The position numbers and the translations under genes were made by a program. Source: Rattus norvegicus (taxonomy: Eukaryota; Chordata; Mammalia; Rodentia; Muridae). From it: a stretch of 64,000 nucleotides of DNA. The notes under the pieces are model-generated. The model was not told where the DNA came from, did not search any database, and saw only the letters and a program-made list of their open reading frames with translations. The DNA is taken from assembly GCF_036323735.1 (NCBI RefSeq), contig NC_086032.1:45935335-45999334 (forward strand), read 5' to 3'. This document shows, piece after piece, positions 12,321 through 22,640 of the stretch. Numbering within the stretch: the first letter of the stretch is position 1; every line of letters starts with the position of its first letter.

Positions 12321-14871
12321 ATTCCTGCTATTGGATTTTCATTTTATTAAATATATTTGACCCTTTGTACGTCATATTTTCCCCCAAGCATACTTATTGT
12401 TTATCTATGATTTGTTTGAAAGCTGCCATAAATCATTTATAGTTCATCTCTGTCAGCCTGATACTATCTGTTAAGATTGTTTTTCTCATCTAAGTTGAGA
12501 GTGGTTTTTAGGGTTTTGGCTTTTGAATTTTCTATAGAAACCTGGACATATTTGCTATTGTCATAGGACTGTGAGTTACTCAAGTGTTTCTTCTACCTAG
12601 ATTTCTTCCCTCTATTTGTCTCAAGTAATGAGAGATTGCTAATGACATAGATGCAGAAATGAGAATTCTGGATCCTTACTGTGTACTTTATATCACCTTC
12701 AGTGAGAGATGTTGGGTTCTTTCTGTGCTTCACTGGTAGTCATCACTGTGAGAATCACAAGGATATGCCTTTCATGTCACTGAACAGAGATAAAAGTTTG
12801 ATTCCTTCTAAGTTCCCTATAACACTTAGCAGAAGAAAGAAGGTAAAACATCATGATTCATGAAAGATTAGTTAGATGATTACCATTGATCACAAGAAAG
12901 GAAGGAAGGTTTAATCCTGCCTGCTTATGAAGAAAGCTACAGGTCCTTAGTAGTTCTTTCATACCACAACCTCAGAATGTCATTTACACATCTTTCTACT
13001 GTCTGATAAAGATAGTTATGTACACTTCCCATTTAGACTTTCATGAGGTGAGCAAGGGGAAGACGATGCATTTTTCTGTGGCTTTTGTTTAGGACAGAAA
13101 GGGTTTTTATATACTAATTTTTAAATTTAATATTCCTTAATTTTTAGAAATTCTAAAAATTTATGACTATATCTATTAAGAGTTTCTATGTAATCAATTC
13201 TGACCCTAAGTTTGGGAAATCTGAGTAAAAGCCCTCTCAATAAAATCACTATGATGTTATGAATTACATGATGCTTAAACTTTATATTTATTTTCTTCTC
13301 CATTTTCTAGATTCATCTATGTATTTGTATATAATTTACAAGGTTTGTGTTTGAAGTAAAAATATTCATATCCTATCTTCCAAAAAGTAGAACTTGACTA
13401 AAATGTCAAGCAGTGGAGAAAAATCTTAGAAATACAGTGATATATACGTAATTATATCTTAGTTATATCTCTATTTCATGGACTAGTTATATTTTCCCAG
13501 AGAACTTCTAAAATTAATGGTAATTAATGATAAAGCAAGTTGTCTTTGACTCTTTCTTCCCATCTAGTCTTGCTACTTGGAATACAAACCCAAGTTCCTT
13601 CTTAAATTTTCCACTATGCTTCTCAGTAACTATGGTTATTTCCCTCTGTCTGTACTGGTATTGTCATTACTGCTGGGCCTTCATGAGGATGGGTGTCTCT
13701 TCCATTGTTTCTGAAGTCCTGTTTTCACTTCTGTTTAATACTGACCATCCATCTTAGGGAAAACTATTCTGAGGCTGAGAACTAGCACTCAATTCAGTAT
13801 ATCTCTGATATTAAGATTTATTTCATATTGTATCCTAAACTTACATTTTTAATGCCATGTCATATATCAATGTCATATGGCCTATGAGGGAGATATTCAA
13901 TGTTCATACTAAAAGAGATGTTCCTTTCTAGATCTTATGGAAACAGGTACAAGAATTCTTTACCCTTCAAATATGAAGTATTTGCATGGGAAACAAACAA
14001 GTCAGTGCCAGGCTGCCACTTGTGTTTGAACACTAAATATAGGTGAATTTTCAAATTGGATCCCTGTTTTACTGTTCTGGATTGCAAACAATCAAACTTT
14101 ACTTTTATTATATCTTTTTTAAATTCCACACACTGATAATAATAAGGAAATGTGCCAATGACGAATGATATAAACAATTTGATGATATAAACAGTTAAGT
14201 AAAATAAATGAACATAAATTCACTTAGAATGAAAAAGTCACATCACCAAGGTAGCGTTATTTGAAAATGTTAGGATCTGCCTAAAGAAATAAAGATTAAT
14301 AATGTATCTGGGTATCTTGTAGGGATATAGGATAGTTTTCTGGGCCTTTTAATAATAATAAAAGTCAGACACAAGTCTATACACTGGAAGGAAGTAATAT
14401 ATTGTATCTTGTATGATAGATACTGAATTAATTCTAAGCAAATTATAAAATGTAATTTGAAGGATCATTGTAGACAAGAAGTTGAAATATCTGAATTCAT
14501 CTAGTCCAGTTTTGATTAAGAAATTCATCTGTTCTTAAGCAAAGTCTAGGCAGCTGACCTTTTCTTATGGAAATTTAAATCCTAAGGAGGTACCTTCCTT
14601 TCGAGTATTACCTTGGAGGATGAGGGGGTTCCAAAGAACACGAGACAAGAGTTGATCCCCATACCCTCCAAACCAGCAGGCTACTACTGTCTGTCTAGCT
14701 ATCTAACACTAGAATCAGCCTCAGGAGATACTACAGAAAGATACTAAGACAGGAACTTTGAAGGAGTCAGACAAGTATGGGTTGTTTAAAAACAGAGGAA
14801 ACATTTCTTTCAGAATGCTCAGAGAGGAAAGTAGATAGGAAAATATGCAAATAACATTTGTTAGTCAGGTT
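12321..14871. other. unassigned intergenic sequence
   Basis: About 2.5 kb without a recognisable gene, young repeat or long frame. The longest frames are about 80 codons and random-looking. It is the pre-insertion flank of L1 #1 and one of the larger candidate single-copy stretches of the window. Confidence 0.45.
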
Positions 14872-16852
14872 GTTTTAGTAAGGGTTAATATTGTTATAAT
14901 AAAATATCATGACCCAACAATGTCAGGAGAAAGGGGACTGACTATTCTGCTTAAGCTTCCAGTCAATGATCCATCACTGAGGGAGAGGAATAAGGGCAGG
15001 AACAACATTAGGACAGGACCATGGAAGAATGAGTTGATGCAGAAACCATGGAGTAGTAGTGCTTATTGTTTTGTTTATCATGGCTTGTTTACCCTGTTTT
15101 CTTTTTCTTTTACTAATTAATCATTTTGTCCATTTACATTTAAAATGATCTCCCCTTCGTAGTTACCCCTCCACAAATGCCCTCTCCCATGTGCCCTCTT
15201 CCCCCTCCGCTTTGCCTCTATGAAGATGTTCCTCCATCTACTCACTCAATCCCACCTCACTGATTTAGAATCAACCTAAGTTGGGGTATCAAGCCTCCAC
15301 AGGGCCAGGGCCCCACTTCATCCCCATCTTCTCATACATATGTATCTGGAGACATGGCTCCCTCCTTGTATACTCTTTTGTTGATGGCTTAATCCCTAGG
15401 AGTTCTGGATGGTCCAGTTAGTTGATATTCTTCATATGGGGATGCAATCCTCTTCAGTCCTTCCACTAGCTCCTCCATTAGGCTCCGCAAATTCCTGTGA
15501 TTGGCTGTATCTGCCTCTCTATTGGTCAGGTGCTAGTAGAACCTCTCAAAGAACCACCATACTAGTCTCCTGTCAGCAAGCACTTCTTGACATCAGCAAT
15601 AGTGTGGGGGTTTGGTGTCTGTACATAGGATGGATCTCCAGATGTGACGGTCTCTGGATGGTCTGTCCTTCAGTCTGTGTTCCATTTTTTGTCCCTGTCT
15701 TTCCTTTGGACAGAAACATTTCTGGGTTAAAATGTCAAGATATATGTGTGTTCCCATACCTCAACTGGGGGCAGTGCCTGTCTTCTGGAGGTGGTCTCTA
15801 AGAGTTATATCTCCACTTTGTTTGGTATTTCACCTAAAGTCATCCCTTTTGGTTCCTTAGAGCTTCTTGCTTTCCTGGAGTCTGGGACTTTCTAGTGGCT
15901 ACCCCTTGTCCCTCTGTAACTATCTCCAGTCCCTTCCAATACCCAATGCGGAGTCCCCCTACCTCCTGTCTCCTTCCCAGGTTTCACCCTCTACCTCTTG
16001 TGACAGTTTAGTTCCCTATTCTGTGTAGGATTGGAGCATATACAATTTCCTCTTCCTCCTTTTATGCTCCATATGGTTTGTGAGTTGTATCCTGGGTATT
16101 CTGAGCTTTTGGTCTAATATTCACTTCTCACTGATTACATACCATGGGTGTTTTTTTGTGATTGGGTTATCTCACTCAGGGTGTTATATATTCTAGTTCT
16201 ATCCATTTGACTAAGAAGTTCATGAAGTCATTGTTTTTCATAGCTGAGTAGTATTCCATTGTGTAACACATTTTCTATATCCATTCATTTGGGTTGCTTC
16301 CAGCTTCAGGCTATTTTAAATAAGGCTGCTATGAACATAGAAGAATGTGTCCTTGTTATATGTTGGAGCATCTTTTTGGTATATGCACAGGAGTGGCATA
16401 GTTGTTTCTCAAGGTAGAACTATTTCCAATTTTCCGTGGAACCACCAGATTGATTTCCAAAGTCATTTACCAGCTTGCAGTCCTACAAGCAGCGAAGGAG
16501 TGTTATTCTTTCTCCACCTAGAGATAAACAAAGAATTCTCAACTGAGGAATCCTGAATGGCTGAGAAGCACTTAAAGAAATGTTCAACATCTTTAGTCAT
16601 TAGGGAAATGCAAATCAAAATAAACCTGAGATTCCACCTCTTACCATGCTTTCTTATAGAACCCAGGATAACCAACCCAGGGGTGGCTCTGCTCATCAAG
16701 GGCTGAGTCCTCCTACATCAACCACTAATTAGGAAAATGTTCCACAGACTTGCCTACAGCCTGATCTTATGAAGGTAATTTCTCAACTGAGGTTCCTTCC
16801 TCTCAGATAACATTGGTTTCTTTTAAATTGACATAAAAGTATTCATAATGTT
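14872..16852 (-). mobile_element. rodent ERVL-MaLR-like LTR split by an L1
   Basis: Two halves of one antisense LTR lie at 14872-15103 and 16641-16852. The first half carries AAAATATCATGACCCAACAA near 14900 and the GGCAGGAAC...GAGTTGATGCAGAAACCATGG block. The second carries TTTCTTATAGAACCCAGGAT, CACTAATTAGGAAAATG, TTGCCTACAGCCTGATCTTATG and CTCAACTGAGGTTCC. They join in register once the L1 at 15104-16640 and one copy of the 15-bp duplication are removed. Family assignment within MaLR is tentative. Confidence 0.65.
15104..16640 (-). mobile_element. 5'-inverted Lx-type L1
   Basis: From the T-rich tail at 15104 to about 16520 the sequence is the minus-strand 3'UTR and 3' end of ORF2 of an old Lx-type L1. 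From about 16523 to 16640 it switches to plus-strand ORF2 (AAACAAAGAATTCTCAACTG at 16527, ATGGCTGAGAAGCACTTAAA at 16557), and this piece lies just upstream of the first in L1 order. That is the classic twin-priming 5' inversion. The TSD is TTACC[C/A]TG[T/C]TTTCTT at 15089-15103 and 16641-16655 (13/15). Confidence 0.85.
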
Positions 16853-16884
16853 GCTCTTCCAGGAGACTTTGATTGCTTAATCTC

Positions 16885-17021
16885 TGGCATTCATGTCTGT
16901 AGTTCCTGATACTCCAGTTCTAGAAGTACTGATGACCTTTTCTGGCCTCTGTAGGTTGCACAAATAGAGCCTATACAGAATACATATGAAAAACAAAACA
17001 AAACAAACAAAAAAAAACTAG
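16885..17021 (+). mobile_element. B2 SINE, 5'-truncated
   Basis: Only the B2 right part is present: CATGTCTGTAGTTCCTGATA, TCCAGTTCTAGAAGTACTGA, TTCTGGCCTCTGTAGG, then the CAYAC-type stretch and an A-rich tail (AAAACAAAACAAACAAAAAA) at about 16990-17018. The tRNA-like head with its A and B boxes is absent. Confidence 0.7.
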
Positions 17022-17744
17022 AAGCATCAAATGTTGATCAACATACACCACAAATTGAAGTGTTTAAATTTATCATTGCTGGGAACATAGAATTGTTAGA
17101 AACATAAGAGAAACCATTTTGTGTAACTTGGAAAGCATTTTGTGTGACTTGGAATAGTATATGGCTTGCAAGATAGGAGCTAATCAGAAGGCAGTTCTGT
17201 TATGAGCCAAGACTAAGAAATGTTAATATGCTAATGAACAAATCTAAGCTTGAACCTCAACATCATAGCACCAACCTAATTTATATTGGAATAATTCAAA
17301 AACTCGAACTTTAGAGATTGGCCCTACGATTGCACTATTCGAGAAGCACATCATCTTAGACCTTGGCCCTGAAACCTATCAGCAAGGGAACATTGAGAAT
17401 ACCACCATGTGGCTATGGATTAAAAATATTTTCCAGCACCATGGCTGAGTTTACACATGCCTGTTCGTCAGGGATAAGTCACTGGCTCCTGCTCCCAAGA
17501 ACCTCTATCAGTTACATCTTCCAGCCCTACCACAGCTGTATGACCTCACAGTGAATATGAGTCTAGATTTCAAGCTCCTGAAAGTTTCTCACTAGGGAAG
17601 AATCTTCAGCTGGACCATGCAACAGGTTTTTCCTGACCAACCATTCCTGCCTTGTAAAATATCTGTTTACCTGAAGTAACTGTAACCTTTATATTAGCAT
17701 GGTATTGTAGGGAAGTTTATTAGAACAAAGAAAACATATTTGAA
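17022..17744. other. unassigned; possibly LTR-like
   Basis: No gene seen. A roughly 20-bp motif around CATTTTGTGTAACTTGGAAA is repeated in tandem at about 17114-17155. Purine/pyrimidine composition and short GC-richer patches resemble decayed ERV LTRs, but I could not find paired TG...CA ends. A 63-codon frame at 17363-17554 has no recognisable domain. Confidence 0.35.
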
Positions 17745-17895
17745 GGGCAGAGAGAGACAGAGACAAAGAGACACACAGTGAGAGACAGAAAGAAACAGAG
17801 AGACAGAGAGACACACAGAGATAGGCAGGCATATGAACAAACAAAGACAGAGAGATAAAAACACATGAACAGAGAGAGAAAGAGAAAGAACACAA
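17745..17895. repeat. (GAGACA)n low-complexity purine tract
   Basis: Degenerate repeats of GAGACA/AGAGAG over about 150 bp, with the purines on the plus strand. It makes artefactual Ser/Leu/Cys-rich frames on the minus strand. Confidence 0.9.
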
Positions 17896-18837
17896 AGACC
17901 ATCGGCTTATATTCAGTGTCCTGAGTTATTCACTTTGAGCATTCTACTTCATGCAGAAGGGAAGTAGTTCTAGAGTTGTCTGCTCAGAGTTCAGCAACCT
18001 AGTCTTCCTCTTATTTGTTTTACATATTTCATCTCACCTTTTGCTTTTCTTTAAAGAGAAGATACGTCTCACTGTATCTGTTGATACTTACCAAGTAAAA
18101 TAGTGGTTAAGTAGTTTGCAAGCCTTCTTGGTGATTTAGTTATGGGATAAAATAAAAGTAGTCGAGCAGGGTGCCCTTCCAGTAGCCAGGGAAAGCTAGG
18201 GCACTAACTCTCACTGTGTATTCTGTAAGAATTTCTTCTAGCTATTAAAACCCCAGAAAGTCACTGAAGTTTAAATTTATGTGCAGACTTATCCCATAAA
18301 TTGGAGGGATACACAAACATATTCAGTCTTACTGCTAAATCAACCCATATTAAGAATTAATGATGATCTCATTGGAAGATTTACTATGTAATTCAGCATA
18401 CCATTAAAACCCCATTTATTTCACTGCAGAGTAAATGCGGATATGACTTATAACCTAACAATTAATGGTAATTTAAAACACCATTAAGTGTTATTTTGGG
18501 TATAAAATACACTGCCTCAGACATGTTCTCTTGTGTGGTAAATGTTTTCACCAACTATGGATTCAAGGGTACATTCTTCTGCTTTTAGATTACTGATAAC
18601 ATAATTTGGAAATAATTTAAAGTTCTTTTTTATTACATTCTTCTGAATAACTGTGTATTTCAAATTGATTCTGACATTTCTCCATCCATATTTTAGCAAC
18701 ACAGTTATCATTTTCCATTTGGGCCACTGCAGTACTTTTTTATTTGAAATAGATGCTGAAAACACATGTATATATAATTATACATGAACTACATGCAATA
18801 GAAGCCTGTTTATCATTTGAAAATTCTACTAAGAGTT
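17896..18837. other. unassigned intergenic sequence
   Basis: No gene or recognisable repeat. It is AT-rich, with frames no longer than about 82 codons. It forms the 5' flank of the Lx L1. Confidence 0.4.
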
Positions 18838-19248
18838 GTGCTGAAGTCCACGGGGGCTCCCTTGTCTGGCTACCACTCTGCCTGCCTCCCCTAAGCCAAG
18901 CTTCATAAGGAATATCCAGATTAGAACCCTTTCCTTCATCTATTCTGTTCTTCTGTCTGTTGAGTCACCAAATGGCTAGTTCTGAGCTAGCTTCTTGCTG
19001 TCTCCTGAGCTCCAATGCCTGGCTACCTTCACTACGAATGCTATTCTAAGGACATTCAGGCTAAAGCTTTCCCCCACTACTACCAATTCCCTGCCCTCCA
19101 TGCCTCCTGGAGCACACCTACTGATCTCAGACATGCACTGCCCCTGAGTTTCACTGTCCAGCATCAGGCTGCCCACCAGAGGCCGGCTTTACTGAGAACA
19201 TCCAGGGTCAACCAGATGGCTAAAGGCCAGGATAAGAGCACAATCAAC

Positions 19249-21906
19249 TCTGGTTTCCCAGGCATGTCTGCCCCTCTGATGGTCTAGCTCTCGCTACAAA
19301 GGGGTTTGGGTGCATGGACCAGTTTGACTAGAAAGAGGCACAGTCTGGACTGCAGGGCTCCTGCAGTTTGACTGGCCCTATCTTCCTGTGACCAGAGGCC
19401 TTATAGAGTTTCCTCTTGGGCCAAGGATGTGGGCAAAGGTGGGCAGAAGTGGGGGTCTCTCCTGCCCTGCAGTATCAGGATTGTCCACACGTCTCAGTGA
19501 TCAGTTCTTTCTCCCACAGGGTTTGACAGCAGGGAGCTGTGGACCAGGATCAATGAGGTTCGGGCACCCTTCCTCTACAAAAAAGAGAACAAAGCTGAAA
19601 AAGAAATTAAGGAAACAACACCCTTCATAATAGTCCCAAATAATATAAAATATCTGGGTGTGACTTTAACCAACCAAATCAAAGATCTGTATGATAAGAA
19701 CTTCAAGCCTCAGAAGAAAGAAATTGAAGAAGATCTCAGAAGATGGAAAGATCTCCCATGCTCATGGATTGGCAGGATTAATATAGTAAAAATGGCCATT
19801 TTACTAAAAGAGATCTACAGATTCAATGCAATCCCCATCAAAATTCCAATCAAATTCTTCAAAGAGTTAGATAGAACAATGTGCAAATTCATCTTGAATA
19901 ACAAAAAACCCAGGATAGCTAAAACTATCCTCAACAATAAAAGGACTTCTGGGGGAATCACTATCCCTGAACTCAAGCAGTATTACAGAGCAATAATGAT
20001 AAAAACTGCATGGTATTGGTACAGAGACAGAAAGATAGATCAGTGGAATAGAATTGACTACACAGAAATGAACCCACACACCTACGGTCACTTGATTTTT
20101 GACAAAGGAGCCAAAACCATCTAATGGAAAAAAGATAACATTTTCAGGAAATGGTGCTGGTTCAACTGGATGTCAGAATGTAGAAGAATGCAGATGATCC
20201 ATTCTCATCACCATGTACAAACCTTACATCTAAGTGGATCAAGGGCTTCCACATCAAACCATATACACTCAAACTAATAGAAGAAAGTGTGGGGAAGAAT
20301 CTTGAACACATGGACACTGGAGAAAATTTCCTGAACAAAACACCAATGGCTTATGCTCTAAGATCAAGAATGGACAAATGGGATCTAATGAAACTACAAA
20401 GCTTTTGTAAGGCAAAGGACACTGTTGTTAGGACAATCAGCAACCAACAGATTGAGAAAAGATCTTTACAAATCCTACAACTGATAGAGGGCTTATATCC
20501 AAAATATACAAAGAACTAATGAAGTTAGACTGCAGGAAGACAAATAACCCTATTAAAAAATGGGGTTCAGAGCTAAACAAAAAATTCACAGCTGAGGAAT
20601 GCCAAATGGCAGAGAAGCACCTAAAGAAATGTAAAACATCTTTAGTTATAAGGGAAATGCAAATCAAAACAATCCTGAGATTTCATCTCACACCACTCAG
20701 AATGGCTAAAATCAAAAACTTCAGTGGCAACAGATGCTGTTGAGGATGTGGAGAAAGAGGAATACTCCTCTATTCTTGGTGGGATTGCAGATTTGTACAA
20801 CCATTCTGCATATCAGTCTGGAGGTTCCTCAGAATATTGGACATTTCAATACCTGAGGACCCAGTTATACATCTCTTGGGCATATACCCAAAGGATGCTC
20901 CAACGAATAACAAAGACACATGCTCCACTGTGTTCATCTCAGCCTTATTTATAATAGCCAGAAGCTGTAAAGAATCTATATGCCCTTCAACAGAGGAATG
21001 GATACAGAAAATGTGGTACAGCTACACAATGGAATACTACTCAGGTATCAAAACAGTGACTTTATGAAATTCATAGGCAATTGGATGGAACTGGAAAATA
21101 TCCTGAGTGAGGTAACCCAATCACAGAAAAGCACACACAGTATGCACTCATAGATAAGTGGATATTAGCCTAAATCCTTGAATTACCCTAGATGCACAGA
21201 ACACATGGAACTCAAGATGGATGACCAAAATGTGAATGCTTCACTCCTTCTTTTAAAGGGGAACAAGAACACCCTTAGGAGGGGGTAGGGAGGCAAAGTT
21301 TAAAACAGAGGCTGAAAGAACACCTATTCAGAGCCTGCCCCACATGTGGCCCATAGATATACAGCCACCAGACTAAATAAGATGGATGAAACAAAGAAGT
21401 GCAGGCTGACAGGAACCGGATATAGATCTCTCCTGAGAAACACACCCAGAATACTGCAAATACATAGGCGAATGCCAGCAGCAAACCACTGAACTGAGAA
21501 CAGGACCCCTGTAGAAGGATTCAGAGAAAGGACCTAAAGAGCTGAAGGGGCTTGAGAACCAAAGTGAACAACAATGCCAACCAACCTGTGCTTCCAGGGC
21601 TAAGCCACTACCCAAAGACTATACATGGACTGACCCTGGGCTCCAACTGCATAAGTAGCAATGAATAGCCTTGTAAGGGCACCAATGGAAGGAATGCCCT
21701 TGGTCCTGCCAAGGCTGAACCCCCAGTGAATGGGATTCTTGGGAGGTGGGTGATAATGGGGGGAGGATTGGGAGGAGAACACACATATAGAATGGGAAGG
21801 AGTGGTGTTAGGGGGATGTTGTCCTGGAAAGTGGGAAAGGGAATAGTATTTGAAATGTAAATTAGAAATACCCAATTTAATAAAGATGCAAAAAAATAGT
21901 TTAAAA
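19249..21906 (+). mobile_element. rat L1 with inverted 5'UTR piece and truncated ORF2
   Basis: 19249 to about 19567 is an antisense piece of a rat L1 5'UTR monomer. From about 19568 (CCTTCCTCTACA) the sequence is plus-strand ORF2, then 3'UTR with AATAAA at 21879-21884 and an A-rich tail. One near-perfect TSD flanks the whole unit: AAGA[G/A]CACAATCAAC at 19234-19248 and 21907-21921 (14/15). It therefore integrated once, as a 5'-inverted copy. About 4 kb of L1 (rest of the 5'UTR, ORF1 and half of ORF2) is missing at the inversion point. Confidence 0.88.
19568..21168 (+). pseudogene. L1 ORF2 C-terminal half relic
   Basis: It starts inside the RT region, downstream of the catalytic box. It keeps a 154-codon frame (19660-20124) with Lys-Glu-Leu-Asp-Arg-Thr and the Asn-Asn-Lys-Lys-Pro-Arg-Ile-Ala-Lys block, then further open pieces (20289-20519, 20519-20743, 20837-21067). 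The stop is the normal TAG at 21166-21168. Frameshifts separate the pieces, and it lacks the endonuclease and RT active site. Confidence 0.88.
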
Positions 21907-22546
21907 AAGAACACAATCAACAACCAATATGACATCTTCAGAGCAAAATTATCCCATTACAGCAAGCCCTGGATATCCTAACACAATCAAAGTACAAGAA
22001 AATGACTTGTAAATGCAAGAAAATGACATTAAAAAGATGATAGATGCCTTTAAAAAGGAAACTAATGTATCCCCGAAAGAAATAAAGAAAAATACAGTTA
22101 AACAGGTGAAGGAAATGAATAAAACTGTTCAAGACATGAACATAAAGATAGAAGCAATAAATCAAGAGTATCCGAGGGAATCCAGTAAACGGAAAACCTT
22201 GAAATGAGAACAGGAACAAAAGATGCAAGTATAACCAACAGAATACAAGAGATGAAAGAGAGAATCTTAGGCCTAGAGATACAATAGAAGAAATTAATAC
22301 ATCAGTCAAAGAAATTGTTAAATGTACAAAATTCCTAACACAAAGCATCCAGGAAATCTGGGATACCATGAAAAAACCTAACCTATGAATAAAAGGATTA
22401 GAAGGTGAAGAATCCCAACTTGAAAGACCAGAAAATATTTTCAACAAAATCACAGAAGAAAATGTCCTGCACCCGAATAAAGAATTGCCTATAAACATAC
22501 CAACAAAAAACAAAATAAGGGAAGTACACATAAATACATAGAATCA

Positions 22547-22548
<2 letters not shown>

Positions 22549-22582
<34 letters not shown>

Positions 22583-22591
22583 ACCACCACC

Positions 22592-22638
<47 letters not shown>

Positions 22639-22640
22639 AA
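22549..22640. repeat. compound (CA)n(CCA)n(CAA)n microsatellite
   Basis: About 16 CA units, then about 9 CCA triplets, then about 12 CAA triplets, with clean boundaries at about 22581 and 22608. It occupies the place of the 3' half of the Lx ORF1. Confidence 0.96.

Larger units (their letters stand above)
19216..22540 (+). pseudogene. Lx L1 ORF1 relic, split by an insertion
   Basis: ATG at 19216 opens Met-Ala-Lys-Gly, the Lx counterpart of the rat Met-Ala-Arg-Gly start. After about 11 codons the frame is cut by the L1 at 19249-21906. It resumes at 21922 with sequence for the N-terminal region and coiled coil (Gln-Val-Lys-Glu-Met-Asn-Lys near 22100). The RNA-recognition and C-terminal domains are largely missing: sequence is lost at about 22540, where the CA/CCA/CAA array begins. 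Stop codons are frequent. Confidence 0.75.

Noticed and set aside
21938..22531. 197-codon minus-strand hydrophobic frame, a possible membrane protein
   Set aside because: Antisense of the Lx ORF1 coiled coil: Lys/Glu-rich sense codons give Phe/Leu/Ser on the complement. The similar frames at 43180-43614 and 44724-45209 have the same cause.
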